The translations under genes and the position numbers were made by a program. This document shows, piece by piece, positions 4,365-11,598 of a stretch of 18,731 bases of DNA. Source of the DNA: SURF-32 sp964648365 (GTDB lineage: Bacteria > Planctomycetota > Phycisphaerae > UBA1845). How positions within the stretch are numbered: the stretch's first letter is position 1; each line of letters opens with the position of its first letter. The notes beneath the pieces were generated by a model. That model was not told where the DNA came from. It made no database searches and was given only the letters and a program-made list of their open reading frames with translations. The stretch covers positions 1-18,731 of the forward strand of contig CAZYLK010000121.1 of NCBI GenBank assembly GCA_964648365.1, given 5' to 3'.

Positions 4365-7007
4365 ATGTCTGAGTCAACCAGGCACCCACCCGCGACCGAC
4401 CGCGGTCACCGCCGCTGGCTCGCGGCCATACTCATCGGGGCAGCGCTCATTCGCGCGCTCTACCTGGTCGAGATTCGTCCGAGGCCGGACTTCGCCCATC
4501 CGACCGTTGATGCCGAGTTTCATGACTATTGGGCGCGGGCGATGGTCACGGGCGACTGGACGCCACCGGCGGGATTGGCGGACCCGCAAGTTCGTACGAC
4601 GCCCTATCTGCGGCCGCCCGGTTATCCGTGGTTCCTGGCCGCCGTGTATTACGCGGGGGGGATGAGTCCCGTCGTTCCGAGGTTGGCGCAATTCGGCCTG
4701 GGATTGCTGAATGTATGGCTCGCGTGGTGGATTGGACGGCGCTGGTTCAGTCGGACCGTCGGGCTGATCTGGGCCGCGCTGATGGGCAGCTACTGGGCGT
4801 TCGTGTACTTCGAAGGCGAGCTTCACGCCACGACACTCCTGGATACGCTGCTGCTGCTGGGGTTTCATGGTGTGATGCGCTGGAGCAGCGAGGGGGGGCA
4901 ATTGCGGCATGCGGCGGCGGCAGGCGCCTGTCTGGGTCTGGCGGCGATTGTGCGGCCGAATGCCCTGCTTGTGCTGGCCGCGGTTGCGATCTGGATGCTG
5001 TTTTCCCGCGCATGGGCCGACCGACGATGGCGAGCGATGTCAGCGGGGGTGATGGCGGCGGTGGCAGGGCTGGTCATCGCACCGGTCACGATCCGCAACT
5101 ACATCGTCTCGGGCGAGTTTGTGCTGATTACAGCAAATGGCGGCGTAAACCTCTTCATCGGCAACCACGCTGAGGCGGACGGCCGATGCGTGGCCGATCT
5201 GCCGGGCGCCGGGCGCTTCCGGACGTGCTTCGACTACCCGGCCCTGGTCAGTAACCTCGAGCGTCGAACCGGACAGGAGATGTCGCACGGCGACGTGTCA
5301 CGCTGGTTCACACAACGGGCCTTGGAACATATTCGCGAGAATCCCGGGCGGACGCTGAAGTTACTCGGGCGAAAGTTTCTACTTTTCTGGGGGCCGGTGG
5401 AGATCGCGCACAACAAGGAGGTGCAATGCGAGCATGACTACTCCGCGGTGCTGTCGAGCCTGCCCGTGAAGTTCCCGCTGGCGCTGGGACTGGCGCTGGC
5501 CGGCGCGGGTCTCTTGCTCCGGCGCGGCCGCGGGCCGGTGATTCCCGGCGCATTCGTGGACGGGCCGCGCCAAGGTGCGGTATCTGCAAAAGCGTGCGGG
5601 GACGAGGCGGGGGGCGAACAACCCGAAACGATGCAAGGCGTCACATCCATCGACGTGGAGCGTCAGGCGGCGACCCTTGCGCTGACGTTTATGGCCGCCT
5701 GGTGCCTCTCCGTGATTCCGTTTTTCGTCGCGGCGCGATACCGGGTGCAGGTGATACCTTTCGTGCTGATGTTTGCCGCCGTGGCGATTCAGTACATTGC
5801 GACGGCGGTCCTCGCCCAGCGATGGCGACAGGCCATTCCCGTCGCCGCGGCGGCGGGCGTTGCATTCCTGCTTCTACGTATCCCCATCATCGACGTGCGC
5901 GCCGAGCCGGCGTGGTGGCATTTTCAGCAAGGGACCGACTACCTGCTGGCGGATCGGCCGGACGTGGCGTTGACGCACCTCGAACAGGCAATCGAGATGG
6001 CACCGGACAACCCCCACGCCCGCCTGGCCATCAGCGATGCGCTGAACGCGCTGGGTCGCCCCGACGAAGCGGCCGCGCACCTCATAGAATCGCTGACGTG
6101 GGTGCATCCGTTTCATGCCGAGGTTCATCTGGAGCTGGCGAGGCTGTATACCGGCGCCCGCCGAACGGACGATGCCGTGTTTCAGTATTCGGAAGCGGTC
6201 CGGCTCGATCCGGGCAATGGCGATGTTCGGATCGAGTATGCCGGCTTTCTTCAGTCCATCGGCCGCACCGAACCCTCGATCGTCGAGTATGAGCGTGCGC
6301 TCGCCATCGAGCCGTCGAACGTCGAGGCCAACGTAAAGCTCGGTCTTCTCCTGCGCGAGGCGGGGCGGCACGAGGACGCCGCGAAGTACCTCGCCACGGC
6401 CGCGACGCTGGACCAACGTGCCGCGGCTGACCTCCGCCGCATGGGGATCGGCCTGCCGCACACGGCCGCCGGCGCAGCCGCCGGGACGGACGCGGGGACA
6501 GATACAACGCAACCGGGGGGGGGTGGCGACGATCCCCACAAACAACTGGCGGAAGCCGACCGGCTGGCATCCGTCGGCCGTTACGCAGAGGCGATCGCCG
6601 CGTATCGAGAGTTCCTCCGCGATCATCCGCAGGAGCCGCTGGTTCATTACAACCTGGGCCAGGCGCTCTCCAGCGCCGGGGATGCCCGCGGCGCGGCGGC
6701 GGCCTACGCCGAAGCTACCCGGATCGATCCCACCTTCGCACCCGCCTGGCTCGGCCTGGGACTGGCAACCGGCGAACTCGGCAACGCGGCCGCGGCCGTG
6801 GAACACTATCGAAAGGCGATTGAGCTTGATTCGACGCTTCTATCGGCGCACTACAACCTGGGCATGACGCTCGGCGACGGGCTGGGGCGCTATGACGAAG
6901 CCGTCGTGGCGCTGCGGTCAGCGCTCGAGTTGGCCCGGAGGGCCGGCCGCGAGGATCTCGTGGCCCGGATCGACGCGAGAATCGAGCGTTTCAGGGCGGG
7001 GGGGTAG
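4365..7007 (+). CDS. GT-C membrane glycosyltransferase with C-terminal TPR repeats
   Basis: An 880-aa protein starts at ATG 4365, with GAAGG 9 nt upstream; an earlier in-frame ATG at 4338 lacks a ribosome binding site. A first membrane helix (about 18-36) is followed by an extracytoplasmic loop with acidic residues Asp49, Glu51 and Asp54 (VDAEFHDYWA), the usual place of the catalytic Asp in the PMT/ArnT-like GT-C fold. Multiple hydrophobic helices follow to about residue 505 (for example 105-122, 132-148, 185-213, 227-243, 369-386, 437-456, 461-484, 489-505). These enzymes transfer sugars from polyprenyl-phosphate donors to lipids or proteins. Residues 515-690 and 725-865 are two blocks of tetratricopeptide repeats, joined by a Gly/Ala/Thr linker coded through a run of nine G (6515-6523). 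Donor and acceptor are unknown. Confidence 0.85.
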   Translation: MSESTRHPPATDRGHRRWLAAILIGAALIRALYLVEIRPRPDFAHPTVDAEFHDYWARAMVTGDWTPPAGLADPQVRTTPYLRPPGYPWFLAAVYYAGGMSPVVPRLAQFGLGLLNVWLAWWIGRRWFSRTVGLIWAALMGSYWAFVYFEGELHATTLLDTLLLLGFHGVMRWSSEGGQLRHAAAAGACLGLAAIVRPNALLVLAAVAIWMLFSRAWADRRWRAMSAGVMAAVAGLVIAPVTIRNYIVSGEFVLITANGGVNLFIGNHAEADGRCVADLPGAGRFRTCFDYPALVSNLERRTGQEMSHGDVSRWFTQRALEHIRENPGRTLKLLGRKFLLFWGPVEIAHNKEVQCEHDYSAVLSSLPVKFPLALGLALAGAGLLLRRGRGPVIPGAFVDGPRQGAVSAKACGDEAGGEQPETMQGVTSIDVERQAATLALTFMAAWCLSVIPFFVAARYRVQVIPFVLMFAAVAIQYIATAVLAQRWRQAIPVAAAAGVAFLLLRIPIIDVRAEPAWWHFQQGTDYLLADRPDVALTHLEQAIEMAPDNPHARLAISDALNALGRPDEAAAHLIESLTWVHPFHAEVHLELARLYTGARRTDDAVFQYSEAVRLDPGNGDVRIEYAGFLQSIGRTEPSIVEYERALAIEPSNVEANVKLGLLLREAGRHEDAAKYLATAATLDQRAAADLRRMGIGLPHTAAGAAAGTDAGTDTTQPGGGGDDPHKQLAEADRLASVGRYAEAIAAYREFLRDHPQEPLVHYNLGQALSSAGDARGAAAAYAEATRIDPTFAPAWLGLGLATGELGNAAAAVEHYRKAIELDSTLLSAHYNLGMTLGDGLGRYDEAVVALRSALELARRAGREDLVARIDARIERFRAGG

Positions 7008-7069
7008 CCGCGAGTCCGAACTGGTGCGTGGTGTGGGATCGGGGGAGGGGCACGACTGCGTCGCGCAGA

Positions 7070-7453
7070 TCATGGGTCGAGACGGTCCAATCGCTCGATC
7101 ATCAGCCTGGCGGCGCGCGTCCTGCCGCCGTGCTGCCATTCATGCAGTTCGGAGATGATCTTCTCCCGTTCACCTGATTGCAGCGACTTGAACTCCGCCA
7201 ACGCGCCGAGCACATCGGTTTCAAGCGATTCGCCCAGCTTGCTGCGCAGCGCGATGATGTCCTGCTCCAGCGTGGCAAGTTCCCGTGTCTCAGGGGATCC
7301 GAAGTGATCGGTCGGGAAGGGCGCCCGCGGGCCGAATAATGCTACGCAGGAACGCCGACCGGCATCAATCTTGATGAACTCGGCTCGCAGCAACCGGCGG
7401 AACTCCTGCTCCATAGCCGCCAGCGATCGGTAGAGCTTTTCAGTCCGTGCCAT
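7070..7453 (-). CDS. small helical hypothetical protein downstream of TolC-like gene
   Basis: A 127-aa frame starts at ATG 7453; a GTG directly before it at 7456 could also be used. The stop TGA is at 7072-7070. The product is charged, with no signal peptide or membrane segment, and two predicted helical stretches (residues about 1-30 and 55-120, with heptad-like Leu/Ile spacing), so a coiled-coil or bundle protein is plausible. I do not recognise the family. It begins 30 bp after the stop of the TolC-like gene on the same strand, so the two are probably co-transcribed. It is convergent with the glycosyltransferase gene. The 62 bp between their ends hold no clear terminator. Confidence 0.6.
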   Translation of the reverse strand: MARTEKLYRSLAAMEQEFRRLLRAEFIKIDAGRRSCVALFGPRAPFPTDHFGSPETRELATLEQDIIALRSKLGESLETDVLGALAEFKSLQSGEREKIISELHEWQHGGRTRAARLMIERLDRLDP

Positions 7454-7483
7454 CACGATGCCCGCGCTGCTGCCGCGTCCCCC

Positions 7484-9295
7484 TTACGGCTCAATCACCA
7501 CGTTGTTGTACTCCAAAAGCGTTCCCTTCGCCCGCTCCAGGTCGATAATGGCCATGTTGTAGTCGATGATCGCCTGGAGAAGGGCGCGGCGGTTGGCGGC
7601 CAGGCTGCGGCGGGCGCTGAGTTCGGCGTTGAGCTGGGTGAAGTCTTTGCGCTCGGCGCGGGCCAGGATCGACTCGACCTGCCGCTCGTTGGCCTCGACT
7701 GACTCGAAGCGCGGGCCGATCTGCTCATAGGTTGTGGAAAGCTGCCGGATCGAGACGTTGACGTCGACGATGACCTCTTCGATCTGCCGCTTGAGCGCCG
7801 CCTGGGCCTGGGCCTCGATCAGTCGGGCGCGCTTCTCGACGGCGCGGGCGGCGCGGTTGCCGATCGGGATCTCCAATTCGATGCCGACCGTGTACTCCGT
7901 GTAGTCGTGCATCGTTACCTCGTCGAAGGCGTCGTCGGCGCTGGGGCCCAGGCCGTCCACCGTGTACGTGAACGACAGATCCAGACGCGGCAGCGCCTGG
8001 TTGATCGCCTGCCCCACGCCGATACGGGCGTTGGCGACGTTCAGCTTGGACTCGCGGATTTCGCTGCGCTCGTCCAGCGCCGTCTGGAGTTCGCTGAGCC
8101 GGTCCACCTCGAAGTGGCCGATCGTCGGCAGATCCTCGGGGAAGAGCTCGACATCCTCCATCAGGTTCAACTCGGGATCGTTCATCAAAAAGAGCAGTCG
8201 CTCTTCGGCGTTGAACACGATGTTCCGCTTGGCCAGCAGTTCGACTTTCGAGTTTTCCAGGTTCGCCCGCGTGTCTTCGAGTTGAATCTTGGTCACGTCG
8301 AACTCCTGCCGGGCGAGCAGGTACTGGTACACGTCCTCGAACTCGCCCAGCAGGTGGGCGGTGATGGCCAGGTCGCGGCGGGCGATCATCAGTTGCCAGT
8401 ACGCTTCCTCCGTCTCGCGCAACCGGGTGCGCAACTGCTGCTGAAACTGCAACTCGCTGATGCGCTGATTGTTGCGCGTAATCCGGATGGCGGAGAGGTT
8501 GTAGTCCAGTCCGAAGCCGCGGAGCAGCGGCTGCCGGAAGGCCATTTCGAAATCGCTGAAGTACTCGGGGTTAAGCTGCTGAAACGACAGGCTCGTCGAC
8601 GTCCGCCGCATCGACCACGCGGCCGACACGGTCATACCGGTCGGCAGCAACTGCTGCACGCCGGAAGTCAGGTTGAACAGGTCGAAGTCGCTGGCGCTTA
8701 ACTGCGACGCGGAGGGCCGGTCCTGAATCTGCTTGGTGAGGTTTGCGAAGAAGACGGCGTCGAATGCCGCCTGCGCCTCCACGACGCGGGTTGCTTCCAC
8801 GGCCGGGTTGAATCGCTGGATTTCGATGGCGAAGCTGTAGGCCAGCACGCGGCGGATCACATCTTCCAGACGCAGCCAGATGCGCGTGGGCCGGCGGATC
8901 GAATCCAGCCGCTCGACGTAGCGCCGCGCGAAGGCCTGCTCCGACGCCGTGCCGCTCTGTATGAGGGCCATCGCCGCGCGTCGGGCCCGCTCGGGGTCGG
9001 GAACGTGGTGGATGAGCCGTTCCGGCGCGATGGTCGGATGCTGGGCGGTGGCCAGCCGCTCCCGGAGGCGTGCGTCGTAGCGCTGAAACGCCTCGTCGTC
9101 GTCGACGACCGGCTCCAGGGGTGGAGGCGGCTCAACAGGCGGCGGCGGCTCTTCTTGCACGGCCACCGCGCCACCGGCGATCGGGACGAGCCACCGGGCC
9201 GACGCCGCCGCGGCGTCCGGTGCGGCGGCGGAAGCGGCGATTGCAATGCAAAGCCAGAGCGAAGCGCCCATGCGGCGCGCGTGCCAATAGACCAT
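7484..9295 (-). CDS. TolC-family outer-membrane efflux/secretion protein
   Basis: About 603 aa from ATG 9295, preceded by AGGA at 8 nt. ATG 9304 and GTG 9328 are alternative starts in frame. A basic then hydrophobic N-terminus (ARRMGASLWLCIAIAASAAA) is a signal peptide. A proline-rich segment (EEPPPPVEPPPP) follows. The rest has the TolC pattern of long amphipathic helices alternating with strands, in two similar halves: about 185-340 (FDLFNLTSGVQQLLPTGMTV, FRQPLLRGFG) and 390-600 (LNVANARIGVGQAINQALPR, YTVGIELEIPIG, ARRSLAANRRALLQAIIDYN). Such proteins form trimeric outer-membrane channels fed by RND, ABC or MFS pumps or type I secretion. No pump or adaptor gene is adjacent. It lies downstream of the exosortase gene on the same strand, but 384 bp away, so it may have its own promoter. 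Confidence 0.88.
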   Translation of the reverse strand: MVYWHARRMGASLWLCIAIAASAAAPDAAAASARWLVPIAGGAVAVQEEPPPPVEPPPPLEPVVDDDEAFQRYDARLRERLATAQHPTIAPERLIHHVPDPERARRAAMALIQSGTASEQAFARRYVERLDSIRRPTRIWLRLEDVIRRVLAYSFAIEIQRFNPAVEATRVVEAQAAFDAVFFANLTKQIQDRPSASQLSASDFDLFNLTSGVQQLLPTGMTVSAAWSMRRTSTSLSFQQLNPEYFSDFEMAFRQPLLRGFGLDYNLSAIRITRNNQRISELQFQQQLRTRLRETEEAYWQLMIARRDLAITAHLLGEFEDVYQYLLARQEFDVTKIQLEDTRANLENSKVELLAKRNIVFNAEERLLFLMNDPELNLMEDVELFPEDLPTIGHFEVDRLSELQTALDERSEIRESKLNVANARIGVGQAINQALPRLDLSFTYTVDGLGPSADDAFDEVTMHDYTEYTVGIELEIPIGNRAARAVEKRARLIEAQAQAALKRQIEEVIVDVNVSIRQLSTTYEQIGPRFESVEANERQVESILARAERKDFTQLNAELSARRSLAANRRALLQAIIDYNMAIIDLERAKGTLLEYNNVVIEP

Positions 9296-9403
9296 CGCTG
9301 TCATCCTGCGCGATTCGGTGTCAGACACTTGCGATCACTGGGGGCGGGGACAAGCCTCGCCCGGGCGACGGCCGCACCCGCGCCGGCGCCGCCGTCGCCA
9401 GCC

Positions 9404-9433
9404 ATCCTAGCCCCGGCGGCCGCCGGCCGTCAA
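9404..9433 (-). promoter_or_regulatory. candidate promoter for the TolC-like gene
   Basis: Minus-strand TTGACG (9433-9428, five of six consensus bases) and TAGGAT (9409-9404, four of six) are 18 bp apart. The start point would fall near 9397, leaving a leader of about 100 nt before ATG 9295. It lies in the 384-bp interval between the exosortase stop and this gene. Sequence match only. Confidence 0.4.
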
Positions 9434-9597
9434 TTGAAAATCGGCATCGCGGCACGCGGGGCACACGCACGCATTGTCGGGAAGTGTCCGTGATTGTCGG
9501 CGGCGACCTGCACGGAACGGGTGAGTGGAGAAGCGTCGCGCGGAGGAAGAACTTGATCCAAGCGGTTGCGTCGGCCGCTCCTGGGGGCATTGTTCCC

Positions 9598-9626
9598 GGA
9601 ACGCTCCAGGGACGTTCCAGGGACGT
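9598..9626. repeat. 11-bp tandem duplication overlapping a small hairpin
   Basis: TCCAGGGACGT occurs twice in direct succession (9605-9615, 9616-9626). GGAACG (9598-9603) and CGTTCC (9613-9618) can pair as a small hairpin. It lies about 55 bp past the exosortase stop. There is no T-run on either strand, so it is not a convincing intrinsic terminator. The rest of the interval 9296-9679 holds no believable gene. Confidence 0.45.
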
Positions 9627-9679
9627 GTTCGCTCTCTCGCGGACTCGGCGTCGGCCCCGCGCCGTAGACGTCGCGCGAA

Positions 9680-10615
9680 TCACCCCCCGACGACGACCGG
9701 ATGGCTTGGCGCTTCGGCTTCCGGGGCCACTTCCAACCATCGAAGAATCCAGAGTTCGCCCATCAGCATCGCAAATGCCGCCGGCATCATGACCAGGCCG
9801 GCGAAGTCGTGGAAGAATTTTTCCGCGGTGCCGCTGCTGGCCCAGAGGAAGAGCAGGGCGGTGGCCACCAGGCGCAGGATGTTGCAGGCGATGGCGATGG
9901 GGACGCTGGAGATGACCACGGTCGCCTTGTGCCAGCGGGGCCGGTGGACGACGAACGCAAACAGCGAAGAAACCACGACGAAGGCCGTGAGCATACGCAG
10001 CCCGCTGCACGCCTCGGCCACGGCCATGGGCGTGTCGCCGTTGAGCACCATGGTGTGGCCGGAACGCTCGACGGTAATGCCGATCAATTCCAGCGTGAAC
10101 ACGGCGCCATACGTCGCCATACTTTGCAGCGGATCGGCGATGGCGTTGTGAATCTTGCCCGGCAGCGGAACCATCAGAAATAGAAACGCCCACACCCAGA
10201 ATGTCTTCCGCGTGAACTGAAGGCCGGCGACGGTCAGCACGAGCGCGAAGACGGTCAGAACGAAGGCGTAGCGTTCCGCGGATTCAAACAAACGGGTCAG
10301 GCCGAACCAGCGGGCGTACTCCGCCAGCGCCAGCACCGCCAGCCCCCCCCAGAACGGCGCCAGGCGGCACTTGCGCAACGATTTACGCTGTAACCACAAC
10401 ATGTATAGCGCGGCCGGAGGCACGAGCATCCCGACCGAGTAGTCGTCGTTGCTGGTCCACTCTTTCGCCAGCTTGGCCACGACGGGCCAGTACGACCACA
10501 GCGCCAGCGCCAGCAGGGCGACCAGCGTGAGGAACACGCCGTGCCGCAGTCCGGCGTCGGCCGTAACCTGGTCGGTGGCGGCTGATTCTGTTGAAGCGAT
10601 GGTGGCGTCGCTCAT
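9680..10615 (-). CDS. exosortase (EpsH/Xrt family transpeptidase)
   Basis: A 311-aa polytopic membrane protein. It carries the exosortase/archaeosortase signature: Cys203 and Arg207 in AEACSGLRM, Arg248 in NILRL, and His269 in FFHDFAGLVMMP. These form the proposed Cys-Arg-His active site that cleaves C-terminal PEP-CTERM-type sorting tags at the membrane. Hydrophobic helices occupy about 25-45, 60-76, 87-100, 116-133, 139-150, 208-224, 231-260 and 270-290. ATG 10615 has AGGA at 8 nt. It overlaps the stop of the EpsI-like gene by 4 bp (ATGA), so the two are translationally coupled. A run of eight C (10343-10350 on the plus strand) lies within it. The exosortase subtype was not determined, and no sorting-signal protein is in the window. 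Confidence 0.93.
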   Translation of the reverse strand: MSDATIASTESAATDQVTADAGLRHGVFLTLVALLALALWSYWPVVAKLAKEWTSNDDYSVGMLVPPAALYMLWLQRKSLRKCRLAPFWGGLAVLALAEYARWFGLTRLFESAERYAFVLTVFALVLTVAGLQFTRKTFWVWAFLFLMVPLPGKIHNAIADPLQSMATYGAVFTLELIGITVERSGHTMVLNGDTPMAVAEACSGLRMLTAFVVVSSLFAFVVHRPRWHKATVVISSVPIAIACNILRLVATALLFLWASSGTAEKFFHDFAGLVMMPAAFAMLMGELWILRWLEVAPEAEAPSHPVVVGG

Positions 10616-11328
10616 GGGGTTGATCCTGCCTCGACAGAATCGGCGTCCGACGCAGCGTCATGCTGGTCGGGCATGAGGGCACGCAGGTACGGCGTACAGA
10701 CGGCAGCGAACTCCCGGAGAATGCGCTCCGGCTCCTTGCCCAGGCCGCCGGGCGACGAAAGCTGAACCTGGACCGCATAGGACGGGCCGGCATCGACTTT
10801 GGTCGCCTTATCCCGCAAACATGAAACGTCCGGGCAGTAGCGGCCGTCGACGATGTAGAAGTTCAACACGGTGACGGCGTCGCTGGAAAACCCGCCGCGA
10901 TGGAAGTTCAGGATTCGGCAGGCCAGAACGGATCCATCTGCCAGCGTGACTTCTTCATCCGTTGTGCCCCCGACGAGCCAGCCGTTGCCGGGATAGCAGA
11001 CCTCGGGGCGGTGGGGCGCCAGATCGCGAAGCTGGATGCCGTAGCCCAGGAACATGGAGACGGCGGCCGTGCGGCTGTCGTTGATGTACACTCGATTGAG
11101 GTGGGCGTCGGTGTCCGTGGCTTCGATGATGGACTCCTCCATCGCGTCGTCTTCACCGGTCCAGCCGTCGATCTCGAGCGGCAGCGCGTCGAGCCAGCCG
11201 GCGGGCATCGTCACGCTGCTGGTCTGCCGCGCGTAGCGATCCGCCAGCACGCGGTAATAGCCGCCGCCTGCGAGAATAATGGTTGCGGCCGCGGCGGCGG
11301 CCGCGGTGACTTGGCGATTGGACTTCAC
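10612..11328 (-). CDS. EpsI-family exosortase-associated protein (DUF3485)
   Basis: A 238-aa protein starts at GTG 11328 with a strong upstream GGGAGGAGAGG. A basic start and a hydrophobic segment (residues 7-23, Ala-rich then TIILAGGG) give a signal anchor. The EpsI hallmark HRPEVCYPGNGW is at 106-117. The pattern LPLEIDGWTGED (49-60) before it is also typical. EpsI proteins accompany exosortases, as separate genes or as fusions, and are thought to act in the exosortase-linked exopolysaccharide/envelope pathway; their biochemical function is not settled. A Cys pair (YCPDVSC, about 164-170) may be a disulfide in the extracytoplasmic part (inference). It is the first gene of the exosortase pair. 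Confidence 0.92.
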   Translation of the reverse strand: MKSNRQVTAAAAAAATIILAGGGYYRVLADRYARQTSSVTMPAGWLDALPLEIDGWTGEDDAMEESIIEATDTDAHLNRVYINDSRTAAVSMFLGYGIQLRDLAPHRPEVCYPGNGWLVGGTTDEEVTLADGSVLACRILNFHRGGFSSDAVTVLNFYIVDGRYCPDVSCLRDKATKVDAGPSYAVQVQLSSPGGLGKEPERILREFAAVCTPYLRALMPDQHDAASDADSVEAGSTP

Positions 11329-11490
11329 CGACCTCTCCTCCCGTCGTTCGTAGACGTTTGGCCCGGACTCGCAGACCGTAACTCCGCCGGCTGGAAGCCG
11401 ATGCGCGCCTTCCCGCGCGCCATCTCTTACCGGGCTGCTGACGACCGAATCGACGATCCCGGCACGACGGCATGAGCCAGCGTGCTGAGG

Positions 11491-11519
11491 ATTATACGAT
11501 TCCGGGCATCCTGGCTCCA
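11491..11519 (-). promoter_or_regulatory. candidate promoter upstream of the EpsI/exosortase pair
   Basis: A perfect TATAAT is read on the minus strand at 11496-11491. A weak TGGAGC (11519-11514) stands 17 bp upstream as -35. The start of transcription would be near 11484, about 155 nt before GTG 11328. The interval 11329-11598 between the kinase stop and the EpsI start has no other feature I can support. Confidence 0.45.
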
Positions 11520-11598
11520 GCCGGGATGGCTGATCGGTCAGCGGGGATCGCGCGAGTGACCTCGCGGCGTAACCCTCGACGCGCGTCCGGTAACGCGA

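Noticed and set aside
4127..4372. 81-codon GTG-started plus-strand frame before the glycosyltransferase
   Set aside because: No ribosome binding site, Ala/Pro/Arg-biased sequence, and overlap with the well-supported start at 4365.
7907..8701. 264-codon plus-strand frame
   Set aside because: It is antisense to the TolC-like gene and has no motif or start signal.
9598..9626. Hairpin after the exosortase gene as an intrinsic terminator
   Set aside because: Short arms and no following T-run on the transcribed strand.
9329..9679. Possible small gene between exosortase and TolC-like genes
   Set aside because: Frames in this interval are Pro/Arg-rich with no start signals; only a promoter candidate and a small duplication are supported.
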